From NCBI GenBank assembly GCA_021767525.1, contig JAASTF010000144.1, positions 1 through 7,541 on the forward strand: DNA of 7,541 bases, given 5' to 3'. The notes under the pieces were generated by a model that was not told the DNA's origin, made no database searches, and saw nothing but the letters and a program-made list of their open reading frames with translations. Made by a program: the position numbers and the translations under genes. Source of the stretch: Paracoccaceae bacterium. Lineage in GTDB: Bacteria > Pseudomonadota > Alphaproteobacteria > Rhodobacterales > Rhodobacteraceae. Below, piece by piece: positions 1-6,964 of the stretch. Position 1 is the stretch's first letter. Each line of letters starts with the position of its first letter.

Positions 1-990
1 ATCACCGGCGGGCTGGTGGTGGTGATGGTGATGGCCGCGCTGGGGGTGCAGAACGGCACGCTGACGGTGGGCGATTTCGTGATGGTCAATGCCTACATGA
101 TCCAGATCACCATGCCGCTGAATTTCCTGGGCACGGTTTACCGGGAAATCCGCCAAAGCCTGGTGGATATGGGCGAGATGTTCGACCTGCTGGAACAACC
201 GGCCGAGATTTCCGACAAGCCCGGCGCGCCCGCCCTGCGCGTCGATGGCGGGCGGGTCACGCTGGAGAATATCGAGTTCGGATACGACCCCGAGCGCCCA
301 ATCCTGAAGGGCGTGTCGCTGGACGTGGAACCGGGGCAGACCGTGGCGATCGTGGGCCCGTCGGGGTCGGGCAAATCCACCATCGGGCGGCTTTTGTTCC
401 GCTTTTACGATGTGCAGGGCGGCGCGCTGAAGATCGACGGGCAGGATGTGCGCGACGTGACCCAGGACAGCCTGCATGACGCCATCGGCGTGGTGCCGCA
501 GGACACGGTGCTGTTCAATGACACGATCCGCTACAACATCGCCTATGGCCGCGATGGCGCGACCGAGGACGAGGTGATCGCCGCCGCCAAGGCCGCGCAA
601 ATCCACGAGTTCATCACCCGCCTGCCGCAGGGCTATGACACGGCGGTGGGCGAGCGCGGGCTGAAATTGTCGGGTGGCGAGAAACAGCGCGTGGGCATCG
701 CGCGCACGCTGCTGAAAAACCCACCGATCCTGCTGCTGGACGAGGCGACATCGGCGCTGGACACGGAAACCGAGCGCGAAATCCAGGGCGCGCTGCGCCG
801 CGCGGGCGAGGGGCGCACGGTGCTGACCATCGCGCACCGCCTGTCCACTGTGGCCGATGCCGATCGTATCATCGTGCTGCAAGACGGAGAAATCGTCGAA
901 CAGGGCACCCATGCCGAGCTGCTGGAGGCAGAGGGCCGGGATTGGAGCCTGTGGCAACGCCAGGCGGCCGAGCGCGAGGACGCGGCATGA
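1..990 (+). CDS. Atm1/HMT1-type ABC exporter, permease-ATPase half-transporter (5' partial)
   Basis: This is the C-terminal 329 residues of a fused permease-ATPase; the reading frame is open from base 1, so the start and the first membrane helices lie outside the window. Seen: the last membrane helices (about residues 2-45) with the motif PLNFLG at 39-44, then a complete nucleotide-binding domain. That domain has an A-loop Tyr at 95, Walker A GPSGSGKST (119-127), Q-loop Gln167, signature LSGGEKQR (223-230), Walker B ILLLDE (243-248), D-loop SALD (251-254) and switch His279. All catalytic residues are intact. The run from YDVQGG (136) to VLFNDTI (170-176) and the PLNFLG helix are typical of the Atm1/ABCB7/HMT1 family, which exports glutathione-linked sulfur or metal compounds from the cytoplasmic side using ATP and acts as a homodimer. 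The precise substrate is inferred from the family only. The stop codon overlaps the next start (ATGA), so the two genes are translationally coupled. The family call is firm; a general lipid or drug exporter is less likely. Confidence 0.93.
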   Translation: MTGGLVVVMVMAALGVQNGTLTVGDFVMVNAYMIQITMPLNFLGTVYREIRQSLVDMGEMFDLLEQPAEISDKPGAPALRVDGGRVTLENIEFGYDPERPILKGVSLDVEPGQTVAIVGPSGSGKSTIGRLLFRFYDVQGGALKIDGQDVRDVTQDSLHDAIGVVPQDTVLFNDTIRYNIAYGRDGATEDEVIAAAKAAQIHEFITRLPQGYDTAVGERGLKLSGGEKQRVGIARTLLKNPPILLLDEATSALDTETEREIQGALRRAGEGRTVLTIAHRLSTVADADRIIVLQDGEIVEQGTHAELLEAEGRDWSLWQRQAAEREDAA

Positions 991-1553
991 GCATCGCGGG
1001 CTGGACCGATGCCTTGTTCGCCGTGTCCGGCGCGGCCTTCGCGGCAATCCTGTTGCTGGCTCTCGGCCAGGTCACGACCGGCAAGCCCGCCTTCTGGCCG
1101 CCGGAGCACGCCGGGTCATGGTCACACCGTCTGTTTCGCGGGCTTTTCCGTCTTGGCGTCTATCCGCTTGTCCTGGCCGGGGCGGCAACCATCTATGCGC
1201 AAGCCGGAACGCTGTCGCTGGCGCGTGTTATTGCCGACGGCGCGCTGGTGCTGACGGGCTTTGCCGTGGCCTTTCACGCGACCGCCAAAATGGGCTGGGC
1301 CAATGCCTTTGGCGAGGCGAAGGGCTTGGTAACTGACGGCGTTTTCTCCTATAGCCGTCATCCTGTTTATGTCGCGACATGGGTGGGGTTGGCCGGGCTT
1401 GCGCTGCTGATCGCCGACCCGATGGCCAATGTGGCAATCGGCCTCTGGGCGGCGCTTTACCTGGTTGCGCCAGCCCTGGAAGAGCCCTGGCTCGAAGCCG
1501 CTTATGGCGACGCCTATCGCGCCTACAAGTACCGCGTGCGCCGCTTTTTCTAA
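987..1553 (+). CDS. Integral-membrane methyltransferase, isoprenylcysteine/phospholipid methyltransferase-like
   Basis: A 188-residue hydrophobic protein. The ATG at 987 is chosen because GAGGA lies at 976-980, six bases upstream, and because it overlaps the upstream TGA as ATGA; an in-frame ATG at 942 would lie far inside the ABC gene. Seen: hydrophobic segments at about residues 10-28, 53-71, 82-97 and 129-160. The family signature starts with LVTDGVFSYSRHPVY (114-128, with R124, H125, P126 and Y128), continues with paired glutamates E165-E166, and ends with a Tyr-rich, basic C-terminus (YGDAYRAY, 173-180, then RVRRFF). In ICMT and PEMT relatives the RHPxY and EE motifs form the S-adenosylmethionine site at the membrane-cytosol face. 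The methyl acceptor cannot be read from sequence; bacteria do not usually prenylate cysteines, so a lipid or small amphipathic acceptor is more plausible (inference). The length is normal for bacterial members. It probably shares one mRNA with the ABC exporter. Confidence 0.85.
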   Translation: MSIAGWTDALFAVSGAAFAAILLLALGQVTTGKPAFWPPEHAGSWSHRLFRGLFRLGVYPLVLAGAATIYAQAGTLSLARVIADGALVLTGFAVAFHATAKMGWANAFGEAKGLVTDGVFSYSRHPVYVATWVGLAGLALLIADPMANVAIGLWAALYLVAPALEEPWLEAAYGDAYRAYKYRVRRFF

Positions 1554-1649
1554 CGCGGCGCAGAACCCGCGCGGCAGCTGTTGCGCTACAGCAAGGGGGC
1601 GAAGGTCGTCGACCTGATCGAGGGAACCGAGCTGGGCACCAGATACTGA
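1554..1649 (+). pseudogene. Possible C-terminal gene remnant downstream of the methyltransferase
   Basis: Directly after the methyltransferase TAA the same frame stays open for 31 codons to a TGA at 1647-1649. It has no start codon or ribosome binding site of its own. By hand count, G/C at codon positions 1, 2 and 3 is 21, 15 and 27 of 31, the usual coding pattern in GC-rich genomes. The encoded peptide (it includes LLRYSKGAKVVDLIEGTE and ends GTRY) looks like a natural C-terminus, not random translation. The hairpin pair begins 26 bases after this TGA, a normal distance for a gene end. I infer that a deletion or rearrangement joined the methyltransferase to the tail of another gene. I do not recognise the parent protein. 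Alternatives are a read-through extension of the methyltransferase, or chance. Confidence 0.35.
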
Positions 1650-1675
1650 TCCCGTGCAGGCCCGGACGACCTGGC

Positions 1676-1727
1676 CCAGATTTTTTCAGGAAAAATCTGG
1701 CAAGAGCCTTGCGGGAAGGCTCTTGCC
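1676..1727. terminator. Tandem perfect hairpins between convergent units, probable transcription terminator
   Basis: Two adjacent inverted repeats are seen. Hairpin 1 pairs 1676-1685 with 1691-1700 (10 bp, AT-rich, 5-base loop). Hairpin 2 pairs 1701-1710 with 1716-1725 (10 bp, loop GCGGG) and can extend to 12 bp (1699-1710 with 1716-1727) by taking two bases from hairpin 1. On the minus strand, hairpin 2 is followed after AGA by five Ts (complement of 1691-1695), which is a normal intrinsic terminator for the efflux operon ending at 1734. On the plus strand a run of six Ts (1681-1686) lies inside hairpin 1, preceded only by a weak GGCC/GGCC stem (1659-1662 with 1673-1676), so plus-strand termination is less certain. 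The position, between two gene ends that face each other, supports a two-way role. Confidence 0.75.
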
Positions 1728-1733
1728 GCTTGG

Positions 1734-4700
1734 CTATTCGGCGGCTTTCAGCGGCGGGGTGGTGCCGTGGCTTGCTGTCGGCGTGGCCTCTTCATCCCAG
1801 ATGATTTCGGGCGCTTTCAGCTTGCGCGCAGCGCGGCGCAATGCCCAATCCTGCGCGGCCCGGCTGGAGCGTCCCTTGGTCAGCACCGCCAGCAGCCGGC
1901 CCAGCCCCAGAACATAGGTCGAGGCCCAGACCCGCAGCGCCAGCAGCGAGGGCGTGAACACAAGCGTCAGCACCGTGGCGATGCCCAGCCCGAACACCAC
2001 CGCGGTGGCCAGCTGTTTCCACCACAGCGCCGTGGGGCTGTCGATGGAATAGCCGCCATTGATGAAATCCAGGCTGAGGCCCAGCATCATCGGTGCAAGC
2101 CCGGCCATCGTCGTCACCGTGGTCAGAAAGACCGGGCGGATGCGATCCTCGGCGGTGCGGATGATCGCTTCGATCCTGGGCATGTAGCGGCTGTATTCCT
2201 GGTAGGTATCGATCAGCACGATATTGTTGTTCACGACAATCCCCGCCAGGGCGACGATGCCAGTGCCCGTCATGATGATCGAAAACGCCTGATCCATCAC
2301 CAGCATCCCGATCAGCACCCCGGTGGTGGACAGCACCACCGCGATCAGAACCAGCGTGGCGTTGTAAAAGCTGTTGAACTGCGCCAGCAGGATGATGAAC
2401 ATCAGCCCCAGCGCCGCGGCAAAGGCCGATTGCAGGAAAGCCTGGCTTTCGGCCTGGTCCTCTTGGTCGCCGGTCCATTCGTATTCGACATCGGCGGGCA
2501 GGGCGCCGCTGTTCAGCCAGTCGGTCAGAACCTCGATCCGCTCGTTCGCGGTGATCGGAGCGCCGGTGATCCGCGCCTCGCCCGCTTCGACCGCCCGGGC
2601 AATTTCCAGCGGCGACAGCGCGCCGGTGTCGGGCAGGTAGTAATAGGTCGGGGCCGGTGCGCCCAGAACGCCTTCGAGCCATTGCAGCGCGGGCCCACGG
2701 GCCTGGGTGATCGCCAGCGAGAAGGGCGCGCCCTGGGCCACGTCTTCAGGCGTGATTTCGTTGCCAAAGCCCAGCGAAACGGCATTCTCGGGCTGTGGCT
2801 GGCCCTCGGCATCCAGCGGCACCAGCTCATAGGCCATCATCCCGTCGCGCACGCCGGCCTTCACATCGAAATAGCGCTTGCCATCGACGCGCTTGATCTC
2901 GGCCAGCTTGGGCACCGGCTGCCGCGTGATGAAATTGGCCAGCGGCACCAGCCCATCCTGGGTGCGCACCTTGAGCGTGTCGAGCGTCGACAGAACCCGA
3001 TCGTCTTCGGGCAGGCGCACGCGGATCTCGATCTCTTCGTCCGAGCTGTCGACGCGCATCGTGTCCAGCAGCAGACCGCGCGTGACCAGCTGCACCATCG
3101 CGCCCACCGTGGCGACATTCGCGCCATAGCGGCCGGCCTTTTCGACATCGACATCGATTTGCCAGTCGATGCCGGGCAGGGGCAGCGTGTCTTCGATCAG
3201 GGTCAGGCCGGGCGTGCCTTCAAAACGGGCGCGCGCCAGGGCGGTCGCCTCGCGCAGGTTGTCCCAATCGTCGCCTTTCAGGCGCAGGTGCACGGGCTTT
3301 GCGCTGGCGGGGCCGCGGGCCTGGGCCAGGATCTCGATCTTGATGCCGGGGATTTGTTCCAGCTTGGCGGTCAGGTCGTCGATGATCACGTCGCCATCCA
3401 GCTGGGCCAGGGTCACCTCGTCGGGATGGGCTGCGGCATAGGCGGCGCGATCTTCCCACGGAATGGTTTCCAGTTGCACCTGGCCGATCGTATCCAGCGG
3501 CGGCTGCGCGCCGCCGGTGTTGTTGTCGAGCCCGCCATCGCCGGCGAAGGCAAAGGCGTTCAGGATGCCGGGATGCGCCAGCACCACCTCTTCGACCTGC
3601 GCGACCAGCGCATCCTTTTCCTCGAGGCTGAGATTGCCGCGCGCCCGGACGTAGACAATGGCCTGCTCGGGCTCGGAATCGGTGAAGAATTCGACGCCGT
3701 TGTTGTTCTGGCCGAAATAGGCAAAGACGCCCGCGACAAAGCCCACGACCAGCGCGATGGTCACCACCGGCATCACCGGATTGCCCGCGATCGCCTTGAT
3801 GACATAACCAAACAGCGTGCGCCGGTTGCCCGCGCGCACCGGGCGGCGGCGCCATGTGATCTTGGCCGCGCTAAGCGTGATCGACGCCGCGAAAGCCGCC
3901 AGCACGAACAGCACGATTCCCGGCAAGGCGGCGGCGGCACCGGTCAGCGGCGTTTGCGCGCCGAAGGCCGTGAAAAGGTAGTCGGGGTTGATCGTCTGCA
4001 TCGCACCCAGGAACATCGCGTATAGCGCGATGGGCACCAGCGCCGCGCGCAGTGCCCAGGGGCTGTGGGCGCGCAGCCAGTCGGAACTGCGCGAAAAGCT
4101 GCGGCTGATGCGGCCGGTCACGCCGCCCATCACCGGCAGATAGATCAGCGCCACGATCAGCGAGGCGCACAGCACGAAGATCAGCGTGACGGGCAGCATC
4201 CCCATGAACTCGCCCGGGACGCCGGGCCAGAACAGCATGGGCAAAAACGCGCAAAGCGTGGTCGCGGTCGAGCTGATGATGGGCCAGAACATGCGCTTGG
4301 CCGCCTCGACATAGGCGTGCATGGGGCCGACACCTTCGGAAATGCGCTTGTCGGCGTATTCCACCACCACGATGGCCCCGTCGACCAGCATGCCGACGGC
4401 CAGGATCAGGCCGAACATGACGATGTTGGAAATGGTGATCCCCATCACCGCCAACAGCACGAAACACAGCAGGAACGAGGTGGGGATGGCAAAGCCCACC
4501 AACAGCGCCGCGCGGCTGCCCAGGCTGGCCAGAACGACGATCATCACCAGCGCGATGGCCGTCAGAACCGAGCCTTCCAGCTGCGCCACCATCGAGGCGA
4601 CGATGCGGCTTTGGTCGTTCGAGGTGCCCAGATGCACGGTGGCGCGCAAATCCTGCGGGAAATCGGCATAGGCGGCATCGACGACGCGCCGCACCTCGTC

Positions 4701-5585
4701 GGCGGTGTCGATCAGGTTGAAGCCCTTGCGCTTGACCACCTGCAGGGCGACCGTCGGTTCGCCGTTGAAGCGCGCGGTGCCGGTGCGGTCCTCGAAGGTC
4801 AGGCGGATCTCGGCCAAATCGCCCAGCGTCACGACCCGGTCGCCGTTGATCTTGACGGGCAACGCGTAGATGTCGCGGGGCTCGTCAAAGCTGCTGGGTA
4901 TCTTGACGCTGAAGGCGCCTTCGGGGGTTTCCACCTCGCCGGCGGGCACCAGCATGTTGTTGTTCTGCACAACGTCGATCAGCTCGTTCGCGGTGACGTT
5001 GTAGGATTCCAGGCGCAGCGGGTCGATCACCACTTCGACCATTTCATCGCGGTTGCCGGCGATCCCCGCCTCGAGGACCGCGTCCAGCGCTTCGATCCGG
5101 TCTTGCAGGTCTTGGGCCACGCGCGTCATCGTGCGTTCGGGCACGTCGCCCGTAAGGTTCACGATGATGATCGGGAACTCGCTGAAGTTGATTTCGTTGA
5201 TCGAATACTTTTCGAACCCGTCGGGGAACTTGCCCTCGGCGGTGTTCATCGCCTCGCGCACATCGGCCATGATGCGCGACTTGTCCCAGCCGAATTCGAA
5301 TTCCAGCGCCACGCCGGCATAGCCTTCGGCCGCGGTCGAGGTCATTTCCTTCAGCCCGTCCAGGTCGGACAGCTCGGTTTCCATGACCTTGACCAGCAGG
5401 CTTTCGCTGTCTTCGGCCGAAATGCCGGGAAAGGGGACCGAGACGAAGAGGGCGGGAATTTCGATATCCGGCTCGCCCTCTTTCGGCAGGCCGGTATAGG
5501 CAAAGCCGCCCGCCAGCAGGCTGAGCGCGATGAAGGCCAGCACCATCCGCGCGCGGGATGCGGCCCAATCGACGATCCCGGTCAT
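1734..5585 (-). CDS. RND-family efflux transporter, inner-membrane permease (long variant)
   Basis: A 1283-residue RND pump; AcrB-type members are usually about 1030-1050. The ATG at 5585 has GGAGG seven bases upstream (complement of 5593-5597) and overlaps the adaptor stop as ATGA. Order seen: TM1 (about 13-31), first porter half (40-330), TM2-TM6 (about 338-356, 360-380, 385-410, 433-453, 463-485), two extra hydrophobic segments (about 511-530 and 549-572), TM7 (605-624), second porter half (630-1045), TM8-TM12 (about 1052-1070, 1076-1096, 1100-1126, 1152-1170, 1190-1215) and a polar tail of about 68 residues. The TM4 motif reads LVDGAIVVVE (400-409): Asp402 matches AcrB Asp407, and Gly403 stands where Asp408 would be. 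TM10 reads GIVVNNNIVLID (1115-1126), with Asn1119 at the AcrB Lys940 position. The second porter half holds an insertion near 914-1010. It should export compounds from the periplasm or membrane, driven by protons, together with the upstream adaptor; the substrate is unknown. Solvent or drug efflux is a guess from the family. No frameshift is seen. Confidence 0.93.
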   Translation of the reverse strand: MTGIVDWAASRARMVLAFIALSLLAGGFAYTGLPKEGEPDIEIPALFVSVPFPGISAEDSESLLVKVMETELSDLDGLKEMTSTAAEGYAGVALEFEFGWDKSRIMADVREAMNTAEGKFPDGFEKYSINEINFSEFPIIIVNLTGDVPERTMTRVAQDLQDRIEALDAVLEAGIAGNRDEMVEVVIDPLRLESYNVTANELIDVVQNNNMLVPAGEVETPEGAFSVKIPSSFDEPRDIYALPVKINGDRVVTLGDLAEIRLTFEDRTGTARFNGEPTVALQVVKRKGFNLIDTADEVRRVVDAAYADFPQDLRATVHLGTSNDQSRIVASMVAQLEGSVLTAIALVMIVVLASLGSRAALLVGFAIPTSFLLCFVLLAVMGITISNIVMFGLILAVGMLVDGAIVVVEYADKRISEGVGPMHAYVEAAKRMFWPIISSTATTLCAFLPMLFWPGVPGEFMGMLPVTLIFVLCASLIVALIYLPVMGGVTGRISRSFSRSSDWLRAHSPWALRAALVPIALYAMFLGAMQTINPDYLFTAFGAQTPLTGAAAALPGIVLFVLAAFAASITLSAAKITWRRRPVRAGNRRTLFGYVIKAIAGNPVMPVVTIALVVGFVAGVFAYFGQNNNGVEFFTDSEPEQAIVYVRARGNLSLEEKDALVAQVEEVVLAHPGILNAFAFAGDGGLDNNTGGAQPPLDTIGQVQLETIPWEDRAAYAAAHPDEVTLAQLDGDVIIDDLTAKLEQIPGIKIEILAQARGPASAKPVHLRLKGDDWDNLREATALARARFEGTPGLTLIEDTLPLPGIDWQIDVDVEKAGRYGANVATVGAMVQLVTRGLLLDTMRVDSSDEEIEIRVRLPEDDRVLSTLDTLKVRTQDGLVPLANFITRQPVPKLAEIKRVDGKRYFDVKAGVRDGMMAYELVPLDAEGQPQPENAVSLGFGNEITPEDVAQGAPFSLAITQARGPALQWLEGVLGAPAPTYYYLPDTGALSPLEIARAVEAGEARITGAPITANERIEVLTDWLNSGALPADVEYEWTGDQEDQAESQAFLQSAFAAALGLMFIILLAQFNSFYNATLVLIAVVLSTTGVLIGMLVMDQAFSIIMTGTGIVALAGIVVNNNIVLIDTYQEYSRYMPRIEAIIRTAEDRIRPVFLTTVTTMAGLAPMMLGLSLDFINGGYSIDSPTALWWKQLATAVVFGLGIATVLTLVFTPSLLALRVWASTYVLGLGRLLAVLTKGRSSRAAQDWALRRAARKLKAPEIIWDEEATPTASHGTTPPLKAAE

Positions 5586-6883
5586 TCGGTGGCCTCCGGC
5601 TGCGGGGCGGTATCTTGCGCCTGTTGATAGGTCGGGTCGACCAGCACGCCCTGGCGGACATATTCCTGGCCCACGACGATCACATCGGCCTGGTCGGGCA
5701 GGCCATTGGCCCAGACCCCCTGCGCCGTGTCGCGCACGATGTCGAGCGGCACGAAATCCACCCGATTGTCATCACCCACGATCCGCACGCCCAGAGCGCC
5801 GGTATCGTCCAGTGTCAGGGCCGATTGCGGCAGAAGATGCGCATTGGTGCCTTCGGCCTGAATCATGATCTCGACGGTCTGGCCGTCGCGGATCGAAAGA
5901 TCGCCATTGGGCACGTCGATTTCCACAAGAAAGGTGCGCGTCGTCGGATCGGCCGAGCGCGACAGGAAGGTGACGCGCCCGCGCAATTCGCGCCCGCCTG
6001 TGACGCGCGCGGCGGCCAGCGCACCGACCTCGACCCGCGACACCTCGGTTTCGGGGATATAGCCCGCCAGCTTGATCGGATCGAGCTGGATGATCGTCGC
6101 GCAAAGCGATCCCGGCTGCATCAGGCTGCCCAGTTCGGCGGTATCGCTTTCCAGCAGCCCGGCGAAGGGCGCGGCAATGGTCAGGCGGTCGATTTCCTTT
6201 TGCGCGGCGGCCACCGACGCCTGGGCCGATTGCACGCCGGATTTGACCGATTCCAGCCCGGTTCGCGCGGCTTCGACGGCGGCTTGGGCGGCGCTGACCG
6301 CGGCCTCGGTCGCGGCGACGCGGGTTTCCGAGGCAAAACCGTCTTCCGACAGGCGTGCGGCGGCGGTGCGGTTCAGCTCGGCCTCGCGCAGCTGCGCCTC
6401 GGCCTGGGCCAGCTGGGCGCTGGCTTGGGGGCCGCGGGCCTTGGCCTCGGCCAGGCGCGCCTCGGCCTCGGCCAGGGTGGCGGTGCGCGTGCCCTCGTCA
6501 ATCCGGCACAGGGTCTGGCCCTGGTCGACGAACGCGCCCTTGCGCAGCGGCTCGGACACCACCAGCCCCGAGGTTTCGGCACGCATTTCCACGGTGCGGG
6601 CGGCGCGGGTTTCGCCGCGCAGGATCACCGCGCTGTCGATCACCTGCGCCTGCGAGCGGCGCACGACCACGCGCACCGGCGTATCGCCCGGCATGGCATC
6701 GACATCGGCCGCGCCGTCGGTCTGCGCCACCTCGACCTGGACCGAGGGGCCGGGATCGGCCAGGTCATCAAGCGTCGGCACCTCGCCCGAGGTGGCCAGC
6801 GCAAAAAGCGCGTCACGCTCCATCACCGCAAGATACAGCGTCATCATCACCAGAATGGCGGTAAGGATGGGTATTGGGCGCAT
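5582..6883 (-). CDS. Periplasmic adaptor (membrane fusion protein, HlyD/AcrA type) of the RND pump
   Basis: A 433-residue protein that links the RND transporter to an outer-membrane channel. The ATG at 6883 is chosen over an in-frame ATG at 6955 because AGGAAA stands just upstream (complement of 6888-6893) and because the hydrophobic anchor then begins at residue 4. Seen: an N-terminal membrane anchor (about 4-20) without a lipobox cysteine, then an acidic, Pro/Asp-rich linker (about 32-70). The first lipoyl half runs from about 85 to 130 (ETSGLVVSE, then KGAFVDQGQTLCRID). An Ala/Glu/Gln-rich alpha-helical hairpin of coiled-coil type spans about 133-235, and the second lipoyl half about 236-265 (TIAAPFAGLLES). 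Beta-barrel and membrane-proximal domains follow (270-410, with TRTFLVEIDVPN at 315-326). This order is that of the AcrA/MexA family. The stop overlaps the RND start as ATGA, so the two proteins are co-translated. The anchor implies an inner-membrane-tethered, not lipid-modified, adaptor. Confidence 0.92.
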   Translation of the reverse strand: MRPIPILTAILVMMTLYLAVMERDALFALATSGEVPTLDDLADPGPSVQVEVAQTDGAADVDAMPGDTPVRVVVRRSQAQVIDSAVILRGETRAARTVEMRAETSGLVVSEPLRKGAFVDQGQTLCRIDEGTRTATLAEAEARLAEAKARGPQASAQLAQAEAQLREAELNRTAAARLSEDGFASETRVAATEAAVSAAQAAVEAARTGLESVKSGVQSAQASVAAAQKEIDRLTIAAPFAGLLESDTAELGSLMQPGSLCATIIQLDPIKLAGYIPETEVSRVEVGALAAARVTGGRELRGRVTFLSRSADPTTRTFLVEIDVPNGDLSIRDGQTVEIMIQAEGTNAHLLPQSALTLDDTGALGVRIVGDDNRVDFVPLDIVRDTAQGVWANGLPDQADVIVVGQEYVRQGVLVDPTYQQAQDTAPQPEATE

Positions 6884-6887
6884 CGGG

Positions 6888-6893
6888 TTTCCT
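6888..6893 (-). promoter_or_regulatory. Ribosome binding site that fixes the adaptor start
   Basis: On the minus strand AGGAAA stands four bases before the ATG at 6883 (six bases from its AGGA core). No comparable purine-rich site precedes the alternative ATG at 6955, whose extra 24 residues are polar and basic and would push the membrane anchor inward. Confidence 0.7.
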
Positions 6894-6964
6894 ATCGCTG
6901 CTATGGCCTGCGCGGGCACGCGCTGTCTTTTTATTGGCGTTCCGCGCCATTGCAACGGGATACG

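Noticed and set aside
633..1109. Minus-strand open frame of 158 codons opposite the ABC ATPase domain
   Set aside because: A Ser/Arg-rich shadow of the ATPase codons without ribosome binding site or domain pattern.
857..1336. Plus-strand open frame of 159 codons bridging the ABC and methyltransferase genes
   Set aside because: It overlaps two well-supported genes in another frame and shows no protein-family pattern.
1767..4025. Plus-strand open frame of 752 codons antisense to the RND gene
   Set aside because: It mirrors the codon positions of the RND gene, is rich in His, Gln, Arg and Asp with no membrane or domain pattern, and lacks a ribosome binding site. Long antisense frames are expected opposite GC-rich genes.
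4065..5627. Plus-strand open frame of 520 codons antisense to the RND N-terminal half
   Set aside because: Same low-complexity His/Gln/Asp/Gly composition in the mirror frame of a well-supported gene; it also runs across the adaptor-RND junction.
6180..6480. Tandem-repeat-like GCCTCGGCC and similar words
   Set aside because: They encode Ala/Glu/Leu/Arg heptads of the adaptor coiled coil in a GC-rich codon set; there is no regular unit length that would mark a true DNA repeat.
6935..6949. TGGCG/CGCCA inverted repeat in the leader of the efflux operon, considered as an attenuator or operator
   Set aside because: The stem is only 5 bp, has no T-run on the relevant strand and is common by chance at this base composition.
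6884..6955. N-terminal extension of the adaptor to the ATG at 6955
   Set aside because: The extra 24 residues are polar and basic, lack an upstream ribosome binding site and displace the membrane anchor; AGGAAA before 6883 decides the start.
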